Shown: positions 11,616 through 23,989, counted from the first letter of the stretch. The stretch: DNA of 64,000 nucleotides from Dactylellina haptotyla (GCA_031310005.1 CM062380.1:372001-436000), one strand, 5' to 3'. Translations and numbers: made by a program. Notes: generated by a model from the sequence alone, not told the origin.

Positions 11616-12616
11616 ATGGCACCAAATAGTAAAATAATCCTCATCCGCCATGGAGAAGCCACTCACAACCTCAACGATGTAAGTGATTCTGAAACCATTT
11701 TTGCTTCCTATTTTTCTTAATCTTGTTTAAGTACCTCAGTTAACACGATTTCATCTAGGATTTCCAACAGCATGACCCTCCTTTGACCCCTCTTGGCAAA
11801 GAGCAATGCGTCAAACTGCTCAAAGAAGCATTTGCTGCTGGTGAATGGGATGATTTCAAGGACCTCGACTTGGTCATCATCTCCCCTCTTTTTCGCACTC
11901 TTGAAACCGGGTTCCATGTTTTCGGTGATCAAATTGAGCAAGGCTTGAAATACGTTATTCTTCCCGAGATCCAAGGTACGTAGACACTAATTTGTAAAAA
12001 CTTAATGGTTCCAAATTTCTCATAAGTATTATATAGAAACGTCACCAAATCCTTGCGACACTGGTCGTTCAACCGAAGTCCTCCAGGGTCTCTTTCCAGG
12101 AGTTGACTTCAAAGAATGTGACCGTACTAACTGGTTGGTCAAATCGCACGGTTTCTACACGCGTGACAATCTTCCTATTCGTGCTGCCTTTGTTCGCAAA
12201 TGGCTGTATGAACGTCCGGAGAAGGTTATTGCAGTTGTAAGTGGTTCTCTCGATTATAATTTTTTTGTGAACCCATTTCTAACACGAACTTGCAGGTTAC
12301 CCATTCTGGATTCTTGCGCTGGCTTACTCCTCAAGACTTTCCTTTTGTCGAGCCTCGCGACAAATACCGCAATTGTGAGTATCGTACGTACGAGTTCGCC
12401 GGGATCCAGAACGACGATGGCGATGGCGGCCCTTACAAACTCGTCGAGGAGCAATGGTCTCGCGACCTTCGCAAGGCCAAACGTCTCGACCACGAAACCC
12501 TTCAGACTCCATCTGGAGAGACGGTTAGGTCTACTGACACGGGTGTTCCCCGCGAGATGCACGGTCTCGATGGTGCTTGCGATGACGACCCTGACCAACC
12601 CACCATTGTTTTCTAA
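11616..12616 (+). CDS. Histidine-phosphatase (phosphoglycerate mutase family) protein, Pmu1-like
   Basis: Four exons, 11616-11678, 11759-11975, 12037-12236 and 12296-12616, give 266 residues with all phases matching. The catalytic histidine motif RHGEATHN is at residues 11-18. LVIISPLFRTLETG supplies the second arginine, and VVTHSGFLRWL supplies the second catalytic histidine; all belong to the histidine-phosphatase superfamily. The overall pattern resembles fungal Pmu1-like phosphatases rather than glycolytic phosphoglycerate mutase. The natural substrate is not evident. The first exon is short (21 codons) and stops just after the catalytic motif. Introns begin GTAAGT, GTACGT and GTAAGT and end TAG, TAG and CAG. 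Probably cytosolic, as no signal peptide or membrane segment is seen. Confidence 0.82.
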
Positions 12617-13475
12617 ACAACATCGAATATAACGGCATCGATTATATCCCCTAATATCTTCCTTTTGTACCCTTTCACGGCTTTTTCGCAACCTTCAAAG
12701 CACAAGTGAATTTTATCGAGAGCGAACAATTAATTCAACTTTCGATACATTACAAAATCGACTAGCGCCATAGACCGGACAAACCAACCATATTGTGGTT
12801 GACGAACATCAAAATTAAATCTCATTTCTGTTTTTCACACCCAAAATCCTCTTCTTAGCCTGTTTTATTAGCAATTATGGGACGCATATAGGTTTCATGT
12901 ACTAAATGACCAATAATAAAAGTTTCTTATCAAGCTTATTTAATACCGTGCTGGATGTTTTGTCAGTGGAGAGAACGATTTGATGAGATCAAAGAGAACA
13001 TAAAGGCTTGAAAATTTTCAAACTTCAAGAGCCTTATCTATAATATGAGCTCTCGCGGGGTTTTCTGAGTAATTCTGGACTATGAAAAATGATTTATTGC
13101 TCTCATAGGCGCGCTTCGGCAGACATACTCTCACGAAAAAAAAGCGCTAGTCAAAACCTATAATTCTAATTATTGTAAACTAAGCCTTTCGCACCAAAGG
13201 TGCCGGAAAATTTTTGCCTAAATGGTTTTAGTTGAGCAAATGCCTCGGGCCTAACGTATGTTTGCATTCTTTCTAATGCGGTTGCTATAGGCACCAGGCG
13301 TGCTATTGCTTTAGAAGCTTGAGCAGCCTCTTTACTTTAAATATGAGTCGCCCCAGGTTTGCAGCCTTCGCTTTTAAAGCTTTTTTCTTAGCCACAAAGC
13401 ATCTATTCTTTACGAGACGCAACGATACCCAACTTTCCAATTTGACTGATGCATATCAAAAATTTAAGAGAGGGA
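12617..13475. other. AT-rich intergenic region
   Basis: AT-rich, with no open frame of interest and no recognised RNA gene. It should hold the 3' end of the phosphatase-family transcript and the promoter of the BTB gene. Confidence 0.55.
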
Positions 13476-14210
13476 ATGACGACTGAATCCGAGGCTGACT
13501 CTGAGAATAAAGAACATTTTATAACACCACCGTCATTTCAAGGGTAAGTAAGTTTCTATGTGGGAAGAGTACGAGAGAGTAGGATAGCAAGAATCTTGCA
13601 CCGAAAAGCTAATTATATCATAAAATTATAGCCTTCTTCAAGATGCGAGATTCTCTGATGTGAAACTGCTAGTTGGACCTGCTGAGAATGTTTACAATCT
13701 TCATCGGAGCATACTAGCATATCGATCAGGTTTCTTTGCCTGCAGTTTCGACCCCAAATGGAAAGAAGGCCAAGAATGCATCGTAAAGCTTCCAGAAATT
13801 TCGACGGGGGCCTTCGATCCAATATTGCAATGGATATATGGCGCCGAATTAAAGCTTTTTGAACATGTTGACGACATCTTGGAGATTTACAAGGCTGGAG
13901 ATTTCCTTCAAATTAAAGGATTTAAAATTGGTTCTTCGAAGAGCTGAAGATTGTAATCGTGGATAACGCGATCTCAAAACCATTTGAGCTATTGGGAAGG
14001 TTGCTGACGATCGCACCCAACGAAAAATATTGGAAGCTCAAAGAGATCACAAACCTACTCATAGGGCAGGTTCCGATTTCCTGGAACGAAATGCGCGACT
14101 TGTTAGTTGACGAGGCGGAGGATATTGACACCAAGCTGTTATTGTACATGATAGCTTCTGAGTTAGATGGATTCGCGAGAGCTAGAAACTTTCACAGGTA
14201 TAAATACTAG
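13476..14210 (+). pseudogene. BTB/POZ-domain gene with a frameshift
   Basis: Exon 1 (13476-13543) joins exon 2 at 13632 through a GTAAGT...TAG intron, giving a typical BTB start with LLQDARFSDVKLLVGP, then LHRSILAYRSGFFACSF and a BTB-core ILQWIYGAEL. Reading then fails near 13925-13930: the frame ends at 13947, while the next frame continues at once with WFFEELKIVIVDNAISKPFE and stays open to 14210. One missing base in the A run at 13924-13927 explains this. It could be a real mutation or a homopolymer sequencing error. With the shift the product would be about 225 residues, a plausible size for small fungal BTB proteins that recruit Cul3 or dimerise. The 3' part resembles the region after BTB in this class but has no named domain. 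Confidence 0.6.
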
Positions 14211-14472
14211 AACCATATCGAACGCCGCGCTGATCACTCCAAGACATGAAGATCCAGCCAGTCCACGAATTGACGATCTTGCGATGCAAAATGCAAATTG
14301 TTCATCAGACAATAACAAAAGTTATAATATTAGCGCGTTTGATTTGTCAAAATTGAAATAGATTTAAGGCAGGCTGTATAGAAAACTGGAGCTATAATTT
14401 TTATCTCTAAGACCTTAAGACAGCGAGCGACCTTGACGCATCCAAACATCTCACTTAGTTTAACCCAACGTA

Positions 14473-15648
14473 ATGAGGTCGCTTATAGATCTCCCGCTCG
14501 AACTTAAACTTGATGTTCTTGGGTTTCTTGACTCCCTTGCGGAACTGTATAGTATTTCTATCACATGCAAAAATCTTAGGGAGCTTGCTGAAACAAGGTA
14601 CTGGAAGATACTACGTCGTAAGATTTGGAAGAAAGAAATTGGAAATGGAATCGGAAAGCGAGTCGTATTGACGGCAGAGTTTAACGGTCTTGTTGTGCTA
14701 CAACGCTGCGGATTTGGAACCATCCATCCGAAGGTATTTTCTCGCGAGATCAAAACCTCCTATAAACATATCTGACCCTACTGGCCTTCAAAGGACCTCG
14801 CGAAACAGTTCTTACTTCGTGACGACATCGACAGTTTCCGTGTTAACTGGAGAAATCCGAGCGAACAGGATGTCAAAGATGTTGAGGACAACCATCGAAC
14901 TATCATTTGGTTCAGAAAAGAGTTTATTCAAAGGCAGAGAGCATCCAACACTTTACGATGTAATTCCGAAGGGTGGACTGGAACCAAAAGAGTATTGGAG
15001 ATCGAATCGGCATTTTGCTTGCTTTGGCTGTGGATACAAGCTTCATATCCGCTGTTAGATTGGCCGAACCGTGATATTGCAATCAACAAAGTCCTTCTTA
15101 AAGTCCTTGACTATGATACACACCCTCTTTACATCACCGTTGGGACCAATATATTGCGAACGACTTTTCGCTATCTTTGCGCTAGATTAGCGCACCTAGG
15201 GCCTATGTATTTGCTGACCCGGCTCGATAGAATGGAAGTGTCTCGCAGTTCATCATTTCTACGTTCTAAATGGCTTCAGTCGTGTAGGTTCAGTACAACC
15301 CCCCGCCCTACCTCCTAAAAATCCAACGCGGTGTATTGATTTCTTTTTTTCTTTTACATGTACATCGCAGATTTCGAAGAGACATTTCCGACAGTAATTC
15401 TCGCGAAACTGGGTCTTCGGAAGACAAAGGAATTGATTGAAAGTCCTTTGTCGGTCCAAATTGCTACAGCCGAGAGCTTCTTTAGTAAACAGATTGTGAA
15501 AGTATTGTCTTCATCATCAATAGCTGCTCCTATCACTACGAGTGAAGCTCTGCATTTGGAGTATTTGATGGTTTTGATGGAAATTTACAAAAATATGAAA
15601 GGGGTAGTAGACAGGGCAAAAATCCAATCCAAAGTTTTAGTAATTTGA
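14473..15648 (+). CDS. F-box-like protein (three exons)
   Basis: Exons 14473-14733, 14794-15283 and 15371-15648 give 342 residues with matching phases. The N-terminus IDLPLELKLDVLGFLDSL with ITCKNLRELAETRYWK is an F-box (residues about 3-45), the Skp1-binding module of SCF adaptors. The remainder is helical-looking and without a known repeat; it includes WLWIQASYPLLDWPNRD and a long stretch towards the end (LGLRKTKELIESPLS). Introns begin GTATTT and GTAGGT and end AAG and CAG. The non-canonical AAG acceptor makes the second exon boundary slightly less certain, but that exon is open over 490 bases in the right frame. It lies just downstream of the BTB gene; both are candidate ubiquitin-ligase adaptors. 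Confidence 0.62.
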
Positions 15649-16576
15649 TGCACGAGTCGCTTGATGCAAGATTCTATTTTACGTATATATGTATTCAAAA
15701 AAAAAGGGTGACAAGGTATATTATGTTTAATATTCTATATAAAGAGTGTGACTCAAAGGGCTGAGATTGCTCGGCGAAGCCTTCAGAACTTTTGATAGGA
15801 GAAAAGACATATTCATGGTATAAGCTGCATATCCTCTCAGGGAGGGTATCATGTGGACGTCTGCTTTTTGTTTCAATTTTTGGAGTTCGCCGTTTGCAGC
15901 ATCTCAGCTCACAGCCGTCGTCGACCTTTTGGTTGCGCAGGTTAGGCCCACATTTTGATAGGGATCCACCTTTTCGCAAGGAATGACTAGATTTAGTTTG
16001 CTAAACCCCTGTTCAAAATCGTGGTTGTATCCCTGATGCTAATTTATCGTTTTCGATCGGGAAAAATAGAGACCGAAAACCATTAAAGAACATGAGGTTA
16101 AACATGGGCTATGTTTGGCCCTCTGTCTCCTAATACTCACAGAAACTATGAATATAGCTCAGAGATTTCGAGGTTCGAATGAGAATATGATGCATATATT
16201 GCTGATCAAGCCTAGGTATCGGCTGAATTGAAGCGTCTCTTTACATATTCTGCAACTGCCTTCGGAGTTGGACGAAATGAGGTTAACTCAACCGCTTGGC
16301 GCGCTATTGGTTGGTCGAGTTTTGTGGCTTGCATGAGATGAAGGAAAGCTTAATTCGTTCATGATATAACGGCTTTATCGTATTCAATATTATAATAGGG
16401 AATTTGGGATTTCGACGCATGGACGGCAAATAGACACATGTTGGGCTCCAGCCTAGGAGGGCTGAAGGAAAAGAAATAAAGGGCCCCTTTCCACAATTTT
16501 AGTCTGACCGTTTCCTGTCACCGCTCGATGCCAATGTAGCACAACAAATCTTATTTTTTTTTTTTAAAAAAAAAAC
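15649..16576. other. Intergenic region, promoter of the large Thr-rich protein
   Basis: No gene recognised. The last bases before the ATG at 16577 are an unusual T-run followed by an A-run (16553-16575). Confidence 0.55.
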
Positions 16577-18941
16577 ATGCGGTATTTCAATATCGTTCTG
16601 GCGGCGGTCGCAATTCGGGCCAGCGCCAGTGCGGCAGCCACAACGCTTCTAACGTGCAATGCGAATAACTGTCTTCGAGGTAACTCTAAAAGCAAATCGT
16701 TTAAAACTAGTAAAAGAAAATGGCATAACTAACGTGGGAAATTCTTTACGCAATATAGCCATCCGAGCGACTCAGTCGCCTCAGCGCCTAGCGGATTGCG
16801 TTACAAATCTTCAAGCAACCGTTTCGCCATCGACTGTGACCGTTTACTCCACGACAACTGAGTATGACGAGGCAGATGTGGACGCCGTCACTTGGACTAC
16901 AGAGACCAGCACATTTACTGAGTCGAAAACTCAAGTGGTGACGTTGAGTATAACGGAGACAGACTCGGTCACACCTACCGATACTGAAACTGCGACCGTG
17001 GTCTTCCATGCTACCGCCACGGTTGACGTGCACGTAACAAATACGGATACTTCAACGTTTACAAACGTTGTGACATCAACGGCAAATGTACTCTATATTG
17101 CTACTGAGACCATCCATACGACTACTACAGAAACATCTTGGGTCACGGTCGTGAATGTTGGGACCGTAACGGAAACCGTCACGGACGAAGAAACGGCAAC
17201 CGATTCCGCTACGGTTACGGATACCGCCACCCTCACGGAAACAAGTGTCGCTACGTCTACATCCGTATCAATAGATGAGGAAACCGTGTATGTTTCTAAG
17301 ACGGTCACAAATTCCGTGACATTCACCGATGTCGAAACCTCTACATATACGGATGTAATCGTCCACGATCATACGTTGACGGTTCCAGCGACTGTGACAG
17401 AAACCTCGACCTTCGGGTCCGTGCAGACATCTCTCGTGTTCGAGACGTCTGTAATACACGCAACTTTGACTCAAACTATCATCGATACCGCGACAATAAC
17501 GCTCACGAATACGGTTCAATCAACAATTACAGTTACACCTACACCGATATCCACAGTGACTACCTTTGTCACATTTACAAACTTAAACAAACGTACCGCC
17601 ATCGCAGACTTTGCTATACCTACTTATGCAACAGCATGTGGTAACTACAACGAGTATGTTAGTGCGTGTCTCTGCGCCGGAGCCTCTCCGAGTACCATCA
17701 CCGGACCCACTCCTACCCAGGTGATTGTAGTCGGTTCAACAATCACCACCACGAATACAGAGACCAGTACCTCTCAAGTCGTGATCACTGAGACGCAGTA
17801 TGTGGAGACCGACTTTAGTGCAGTACTTGTTGATACGGTTACTGTTACCGCAGACGCTGTCACCGCCACCGAAACTATTTCGGAAACCATGACCGACTCG
17901 GTTACAGAAACAATCACAGATAGCACCAGCGTCACAGTCACCACAGATGAGACGACCGAGATAACAGTCGAGTCTACGTCTACAGGGGAGACCGTGTACA
18001 TCACGGAAGGGGATTCCACTGTGGCAACGACTACGACGGACTCAACCACTGACACCACTCTCACCATCACGACGACGGATGCTACAGTGACGGTAACGCA
18101 TACAGATAATGCTGTTGTTGTCACGACTATCGCTGTTACAACTGGAATCACCAATGTCATCACGAATACGGATACCAAAACTGTTACTGAGACAGAAAAC
18201 GTCCCCATCACCGAAACCGACACCGCCATAGCGAGCATCACTGTTACCTCTGATGCCACTATCGCAACGGTTACTTCGACTAACACCGAGCACGCCGTGG
18301 TTACCTCAATTTCCACCTCGCTAACAACCTTCACCTTTACGCAAGTAAGAACGGAAGCGACTGTCTTCCCACACGTCACGATAACCCAAACCCTTACGAG
18401 CGTGAGCACGGTGACGACCACTCTCATCCTCCCACAACCTACCGCTTATGGAGCATGCTTCAAGATTAGATACGTCTCGGGACCGGCGAGTGCCGCGGCG
18501 GCTGGGTATAATTCAGACGTATATATGTTCTTCTACCCGTATACCACCAGCAACGCCGAGATGATCATAAGCATTCGCCAAACTGCATCTACATTCTGCT
18601 TGTCCCCTGAAGGGTACTTGTTTTCGGGTAATTACTGGGCATATGTCCCCACAATCGTCAAACCGACCAATGGAGCGGATCCCGTCAACGTTAACTTTGC
18701 GGGACTCAGCGTTATCGGCGTGCAGCCGAGGCTAAAATGTAGTATCGTATCGCCTATTAATAATATCATGTGCTCGTCGTCAAACATTGCGGGTGCATAT
18801 GCTGTTTGGGGCGTGGGAGCGAACGGTGGAAGGAATATTGGTAGCGTGCTGATCGGGACGAGCAGTTACACTTGGCTAAATAGTAACGCGAATGGAGGCA
18901 ATTTTGGACCGGTTGTACTTAGAGCTGTGGCGCTGACATAG
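16577..18941 (+). CDS. Large secreted Ser/Thr-rich, wall-associated protein
   Basis: Exon 1 (16577-16679) encodes the signal peptide (MRYFNIVLAAVAIRASASA) and joins exon 2 (16759-18941) over a GTAACT...TAG intron with a TAACTAAC branch site; 761 residues. The start is chosen because it gives a signal peptide and joins CNANNCLR to ADCVTNLQATVSP, a pattern typical of such proteins. The bulk is low-complexity Thr/Val/Ser sequence with repeated TETVT, TDTAT and TVTVT units, likely heavily O-glycosylated. Near the middle are a Kex2-like NKR and the module PTYATACGNYNEYVSACLC, shared with the small protein at 7384-8013. The last 160 residues or so form a distinct, Cys-containing, non-repetitive domain starting at ACFKIRYVSG. 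There is no GPI signal at the end (RAVALT). A surface adhesin-like role is inference. Confidence 0.72.
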
Positions 18942-19375
18942 CTGAATTCATGAAGCTCAAAACTTTAGAATGCCCGGGGTCCAATGGGCATACCTATTAA
19001 TATTCGATCAATTGATCAAGCTTGACGGATTCCATGGATTTGTTTAGTACTTGAGATTACTGTAGCATATTCAGAGTTTATAATAACATATATTAATTTA
19101 TTATCCCCAAATCATTCTGAATAGAAATGGGCAACAGTTAGGGTGCCCAAGTCGTAGCTCTAATTAACTATAATATATTTATTCCCATCTGCCAGTATAC
19201 TAGTTAGTAGATAGTCCGATCGAGAGCCGGATTGCCGTTGTATTTTGTGCGTTGCTGTGTTGCCCGGCTGGCTGGCGTTCGAACCGCGCCTCTTCGCGAA
19301 CCCGCTCGCTCGCTCAGACTCATCTCGACTTCCAACTTCAACTTCAGCATCAACCACCACATCCGCGCAATCACA
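18942..19375. other. Intergenic region upstream of PRP28
   Basis: AT-rich first half, then a CT-rich stretch just upstream of the PRP28 start, typical of a fungal 5' leader. The PRP28 frame remains open upstream to 19232 but only from a TTG codon. Confidence 0.55.
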
Positions 19376-21885
19376 ATGAACGGCCACATAGAACCCCCTC
19401 CACCCCCTCCTCCGCCGCCTACAGACGACGTACCCCCGCCTCCACCGAGCTTAGATGGCGCTCCTCCTCCGCCACCGCCGCCCCCCAGAGATGCGGTCCC
19501 TCCTCCACCACCCCCAGTCAAAAAGGCATCAGTTGCGCCTAAGAAGACACCGCTTTCCGTCGAAGACCTTCTGAGGAAGAAGAAGGCCGCAGATGAAGCT
19601 GCCAAAAAGGTCAGCAGGGTTGACATCATAGCCGGTACCAATTCAATGCTAACACTCTCCAAACCACAGCCCAAGTTTCTCAGCAAGGCCGAACGAGAGG
19701 CCCTCGCTCTCGAACGACGCGCAAAGGAAGTTGAAGCAAAACGTCAGGCAGAGGAAGAAGCCCGTAAGGCTACCATGGCCCCGCCCCCACCGCAATCATC
19801 TTCGTCGTCTTCCTCCCGTTCAAATGGTAGCTCAAGCAATAGCATCCCCAGCGGTCCTCGTAATAACCCTCCCTCCGGCCCACGCAGAGACAGAGAACGA
19901 GGCGACAACCGAGATCCGCCCACGGGCCCGGCATCGATGCGGACCGACAAGTTCCCCATGGCCCCCCCGCCGCCGCCTTCTGCCAGACCGTCGGTGGCGG
20001 ACAAGAAACGGGAGGCGGAAGAAGATGCGGAAGCCAAAGTGATCCGATTACGATACATGGGCGCTGATCTCGACTCGAACAGTTTGAATAAGAAGAAGCG
20101 CAGAAAGACCTCTGAGAGAAAGTTTACTTTTGAATGGGGTGCCGATGAGGATACTTCACAGGACTACAACCCAATCTACGCTCAGAGGTCGGAGGCCAAG
20201 TTCTTTGGCAGGGGCAGGCTAGGCGGATTCGCGGAAACCGACAGATCCACCAAACAGTACGCCGCCGCGTTGGAGAGCCGGGGTGACTACGAGGAGAGGA
20301 TGAGAGCCCGAGAGCTAGTAGAAATGGACCGGAAGAAACGAGAAAACATGAGCTGGAGCGACAAGCACTGGAGCGAAAAACCTCTGGAGATGATGAAAGA
20401 GAGAGACTGGCGAATTTTCAAAGAAGATTTCAACATTGCCACGAAAGGTGGTGGTATTCCCAACCCCATGCGCTCCTGGCAGGAATCAGGTCTGCCTCAA
20501 GTACTACTCGACGTTATCCGGGACGTCGGCTACAAAGATCCATCTCCCATTCAGCGAGCCGCCATACCGATTGCCCTTCAATCCCGCGATGTTATCGGTG
20601 TCGCCGTCACCGGTTCCGGTAAAACTGCTTCTTTCATCCTCCCTCTGCTCGTCTACATCAAAGATCTACCACCGCTCGACAACGTTACGAAACACGATGG
20701 CCCTTATGCAATTATTCTAGCGCCCACTCGTGAATTAGCCCAGCAGATCGAGGGGGAAGCCACCAAATTTGCAACCCCACTAAACTTCCGCTGCGTCAGT
20801 ATCGTCGGTGGTCACAGTATCGAAGAACAGAGTTACTCCCTAAAGGATGGTGCGGAAATCGTCATCGCAACACCCGGTAGATTACTCGACTGTCTCGAAC
20901 GACGCGTGCTCGTGCTCTCACAATGCTGCTACGTAATCATGGACGAAGCCGATCGAATGATCGATTTAGGATTCGAAGATCCCGTAAACAGAATCCTAGA
21001 GTCGTTGCCTGTCAGGAATGAAAAGCCAGACAACGAAGACGCTGAGAACCCGACAGAGATGAAGAAGCGGATCGGTAGTAAGGATCGATACAGACAGACT
21101 ATGATGTACACTGCCACCATGCCGCCGGCGATCGAACGAATAGCGAGGAAGTATCTCCGGCGACCGGCGATTGTAACGATCGGTAACGCGGGCGAGGCCG
21201 TGGATACCGTTGAGCAGCGAGTCGAGTTTATCGCCGGAGAGGACAGGAGGAAGAAGCGACTGTTGGAGATTTTGAACTCGGCCATGTTCGCCCCGCCGAT
21301 TATTGTGTTTGTCAACATCAAGCGAAACTGCGATATGGTCGCTAGGGACTTGAAACACGCGGGATGGTCGGCGGTGACGCTGCACGGTTCGAAGAGTCAG
21401 GAGCAGCGTGAGGCCGCGCTGCAGGCGCTACGACAGCACCAGTCGGACGTGCTGGTGGCGACCGATCTGGCGGGTAGAGGTATCGACGTGCCCGATGTCA
21501 GTTTGGTGGTGAATTTCAACATGGCGACGAACATTGAGAGTTACACGCACAGAATTGGTAGAACGGGCCGAGCGGGCAAGAGCGGTGTTGCGATTACGTT
21601 CCTGGGAGGAGAGGACAACGATGTGCTCTACGATTTGAAGCAGATGCTGCAGAAGAGCACGATTAGTAAAGTGCCAGATGAGGTATGGCGATTTCCACGG
21701 GCTTCTATGTTACCGGATCCGAGAACCTTGCTAATGTTTGATTACAGTTACGACGGCACGAGGCGGCGCAGCAGAGGAGCCAGAGGAGCATGACGATGAG
21801 AGCGAAGCCGGTGAAGGATAAGGATGGAGATATGGATATGCCGCTCATGCGAGACGCTACGACGGGTAGAGCATGGGGGACATAA
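19376..21885 (+). CDS. PRP28: Pre-mRNA-splicing DEAD-box RNA helicase Prp28
   Basis: Prp28 drives exchange of U1 for U6 at the 5' splice site. Exons 19376-19609, 19670-21682 and 21748-21885 give 794 residues. The first intron is 60 nt, a multiple of three without an in-frame stop, so it is inferred from GTCAGC, a GCTAAC branch site, the CAG end, and because removal yields the family sequence PKFLSKAERE. The second intron is certain: it restores ISKVPDELRRHEAAQ. Motifs seen: VAVTGSGKTASF (I), PTRELAQQ (Ia), VMDEADRMIDLGFE (II, DEAD), YTATMPP (III; TAT as usual in Prp28), and HRIGRTGRAGK (VI). The N-terminus is strongly Pro-rich (runs of eight or nine Pro), followed by charged segments. The start at the first ATG removes a non-ATG upstream extension. 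Nuclear, U5 snRNP-associated in the family. Confidence 0.93.
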
Positions 21886-22201
21886 ATTGGGAACCTTATT
21901 TCAGCTATAAAGATAATTTGATACCTAATTTGATACCTATTTGGATTATGCATCTCGGAGTTTTTCACTATATATATATATATATAGATGCGACGCTTGG
22001 ACGCTCGGAACGAAACGAATAGAATCTGCCATTTGCTTTTGACTAGAACGATGACTATTGTACAAGTGAAAAGTACCAAAAGAAAAAGAATAGCAAAGGA
22101 CCCAATCGCCGCAAAAATGCATAGACGCCAGAATGAAGAACCAATAATTGTTAAACAATCAAGACCGGCCGATTAAAGCGACGGAGGGTATATATGGCGA
22201 C
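21886..22201. other. Convergent intergenic region with TA microsatellite
   Basis: Holds the 3' ends of PRP28 and of the ornithine aminotransferase gene, and a (TA)9 run at 21969-21986. Confidence 0.6.
21969..21986. repeat. (TA)9 microsatellite
   Basis: Nine perfect TA units between two convergent genes. Confidence 0.9.
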
Positions 22202-23842
22202 TTAGTGTGCCTTCTCCGAGGAAGTGAATGTAGGCAACTCCTTGAGAGCCTCGGAAATGATGCTGAGAGACCTGTCAATCTGCTCCTCCGTAATAACCAG
22301 CGGCGGGGCAAGTCGAATTATGTTTTCGTGGGTTGGTTTCGCCTGCGGAAAATCGAGATGTTAGTTTAATTTCACTCGGAAGAATAAATATTAGACGGTA
22401 TAACTTACCAGCAACCCCTTCTCCTTCAGCAGCAGGCATAGCTGCCACGCACTCCTGCCATTCGTTTTGCTCTCATCGACCACAACCGCATTCAACAAGC
22501 CCTTGCCTCTGACAAGCTTGATAATGGGGCTGTTGAGCTCCGTCAATCCCTTCCTGAACCTCTCACCAAGCACCGCAGCTCTCTCAGTGAGCTTCTCGTC
22601 CCGCACGACCTCCAAAGCCGCAATGGCAACCGCACAACCAAGCGGGTTACCACCATAAGTAGATCCGTGCGTGCCAGGCTCGATGCACAGCATGACATCC
22701 TTATCCGCCAACACGGCAGAGACAGGGTACGCACCACCCGAGATGGCCTTGCCGAGCAATACGACGTCCGGACGAACGTTCGAGTGCTCGACGCAGAGCA
22801 TTTTGCCCGTCCGTGCAATACCCGTCTGGATTTCGTCCGCAATGAAGAGGACGTTGTGCTTCTTGCACAGGGCGGCAACCTGGGTGAGGTAGTCGTCGTC
22901 TGGGACAACAATACCTGCTTCACCTTGGATGGGCTCGACGAGGAAAGCGGCAATCTTGTTCCCGTGCGAGTTGAAGGCTTCCTCGAGGTCTGGGATAGAG
23001 TTGTAACGAAGGGGTTTGTTTGTGCCTGGGATTGTGGGGCCGACGTTGGGGAGGTATGGGCCGTAGTGCTCTCGGGATTCTGGGTCCGTAGACATGGAAA
23101 TCGCACCGAACTGTGATACGAATTGCAGTGAAATTAACCTACTGGGATCTTCTGTTGATAGTGAAATCGTGGGGAAGGGTTGCTTACTGTTCTTCCGTGG
23201 AAGTTCTCTGTGACAGCAAGGATGATCGCCTCACCCTCTGGGATTCCCTTCTTCTTGTATCCCCACTTCCTGGCGAGTTTAAGGCCGGTTTCGACGGCTT
23301 CGGCACCGGTGTTCATGGGCAGGATCATGTCATAGCCGAAGAACTTGATGAACGATTAGTATTTAAATCAAACCAACAAACAGACGGGTCAATGGATAAT
23401 ACCTCTGTAGCAAATTTGGCGAATAGCGGGAAGACGTCGTTGTAGAATGCTCGGGAGGATAGCGTCAGTCTCTGAGCTTGTTGGACGAGAGCGTTGATGA
23501 TCTGCAAATAGCGAGTACCATTGGTGTTAGCTACAGCTAGCTCTAGCTCTAGGTATTTCTTCAGAAGATTGAGCACTTTGAACGCACCTTTGGATGGCAA
23601 TGGCCCTGGTTCACCGCCGAATACGCACTCAGGAAGTCGAGGTATTCTTTGCCTTCAGGATCCCAGACCTGGCAGCCCTTGGCCTTGGAGAAGACCATGG
23701 GCAGCGGGTGGTAGTTGTGGGCGGCATAGGTATTCTCGTACTCGACTGCCTGGTCGGTGGAGGAGGCGTGGAAGGACCCAGAGCCGGATTGGGAGGCATT
23801 GGGCTGCGCATTGGCAGGGGATTGCGTTGCAGCTGGCGACAT
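22202..23842 (-). CDS. CAR2: Ornithine aminotransferase (ornithine-oxo-acid transaminase)
   Basis: PLP enzyme converting ornithine and 2-oxoglutarate to glutamate semialdehyde and glutamate in arginine catabolism. Five exons on the minus strand, 23842-23588, 23501-23403, 23343-23188, 23110-22409 and 22342-22202, all phase 0, give 450 residues, the family's size. Motifs: [14 protein letters not shown] and [13 protein letters not shown] near the N-terminus, [53 protein letters not shown], and the PLP lysine in [16 protein letters not shown]. The last exon ends [11 protein letters not shown]. The first intron joins HCHPK to [10 protein letters not shown], matching family spacing. The N-terminus is Ser/Gln/Ala-rich without a clear mitochondrial presequence, consistent with the cytosolic fungal enzyme. 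All introns have good donors except GTGCGT in the first. Confidence 0.93.
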
Positions 23843-23989
23843 TTTGGAGGCGGAAGCAAGTAGGCCTGGTGATGATGTTGTGTTCGTAGGGGAGCGTTTG
23901 GGTTATAAGTAACGAAGCGAATATCAGGTTTGCAAATAGAAGATGAAGAAGAAAGGGTAGATGCAAGATATTCTTGTAGACAGCTGTAC

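Noticed and set aside
17774-18427. 217-residue Val/Ser-rich frame on the minus strand
   Set aside because: Antisense of the Thr-rich repeats; repetitive composition is a by-product of the sense codons.
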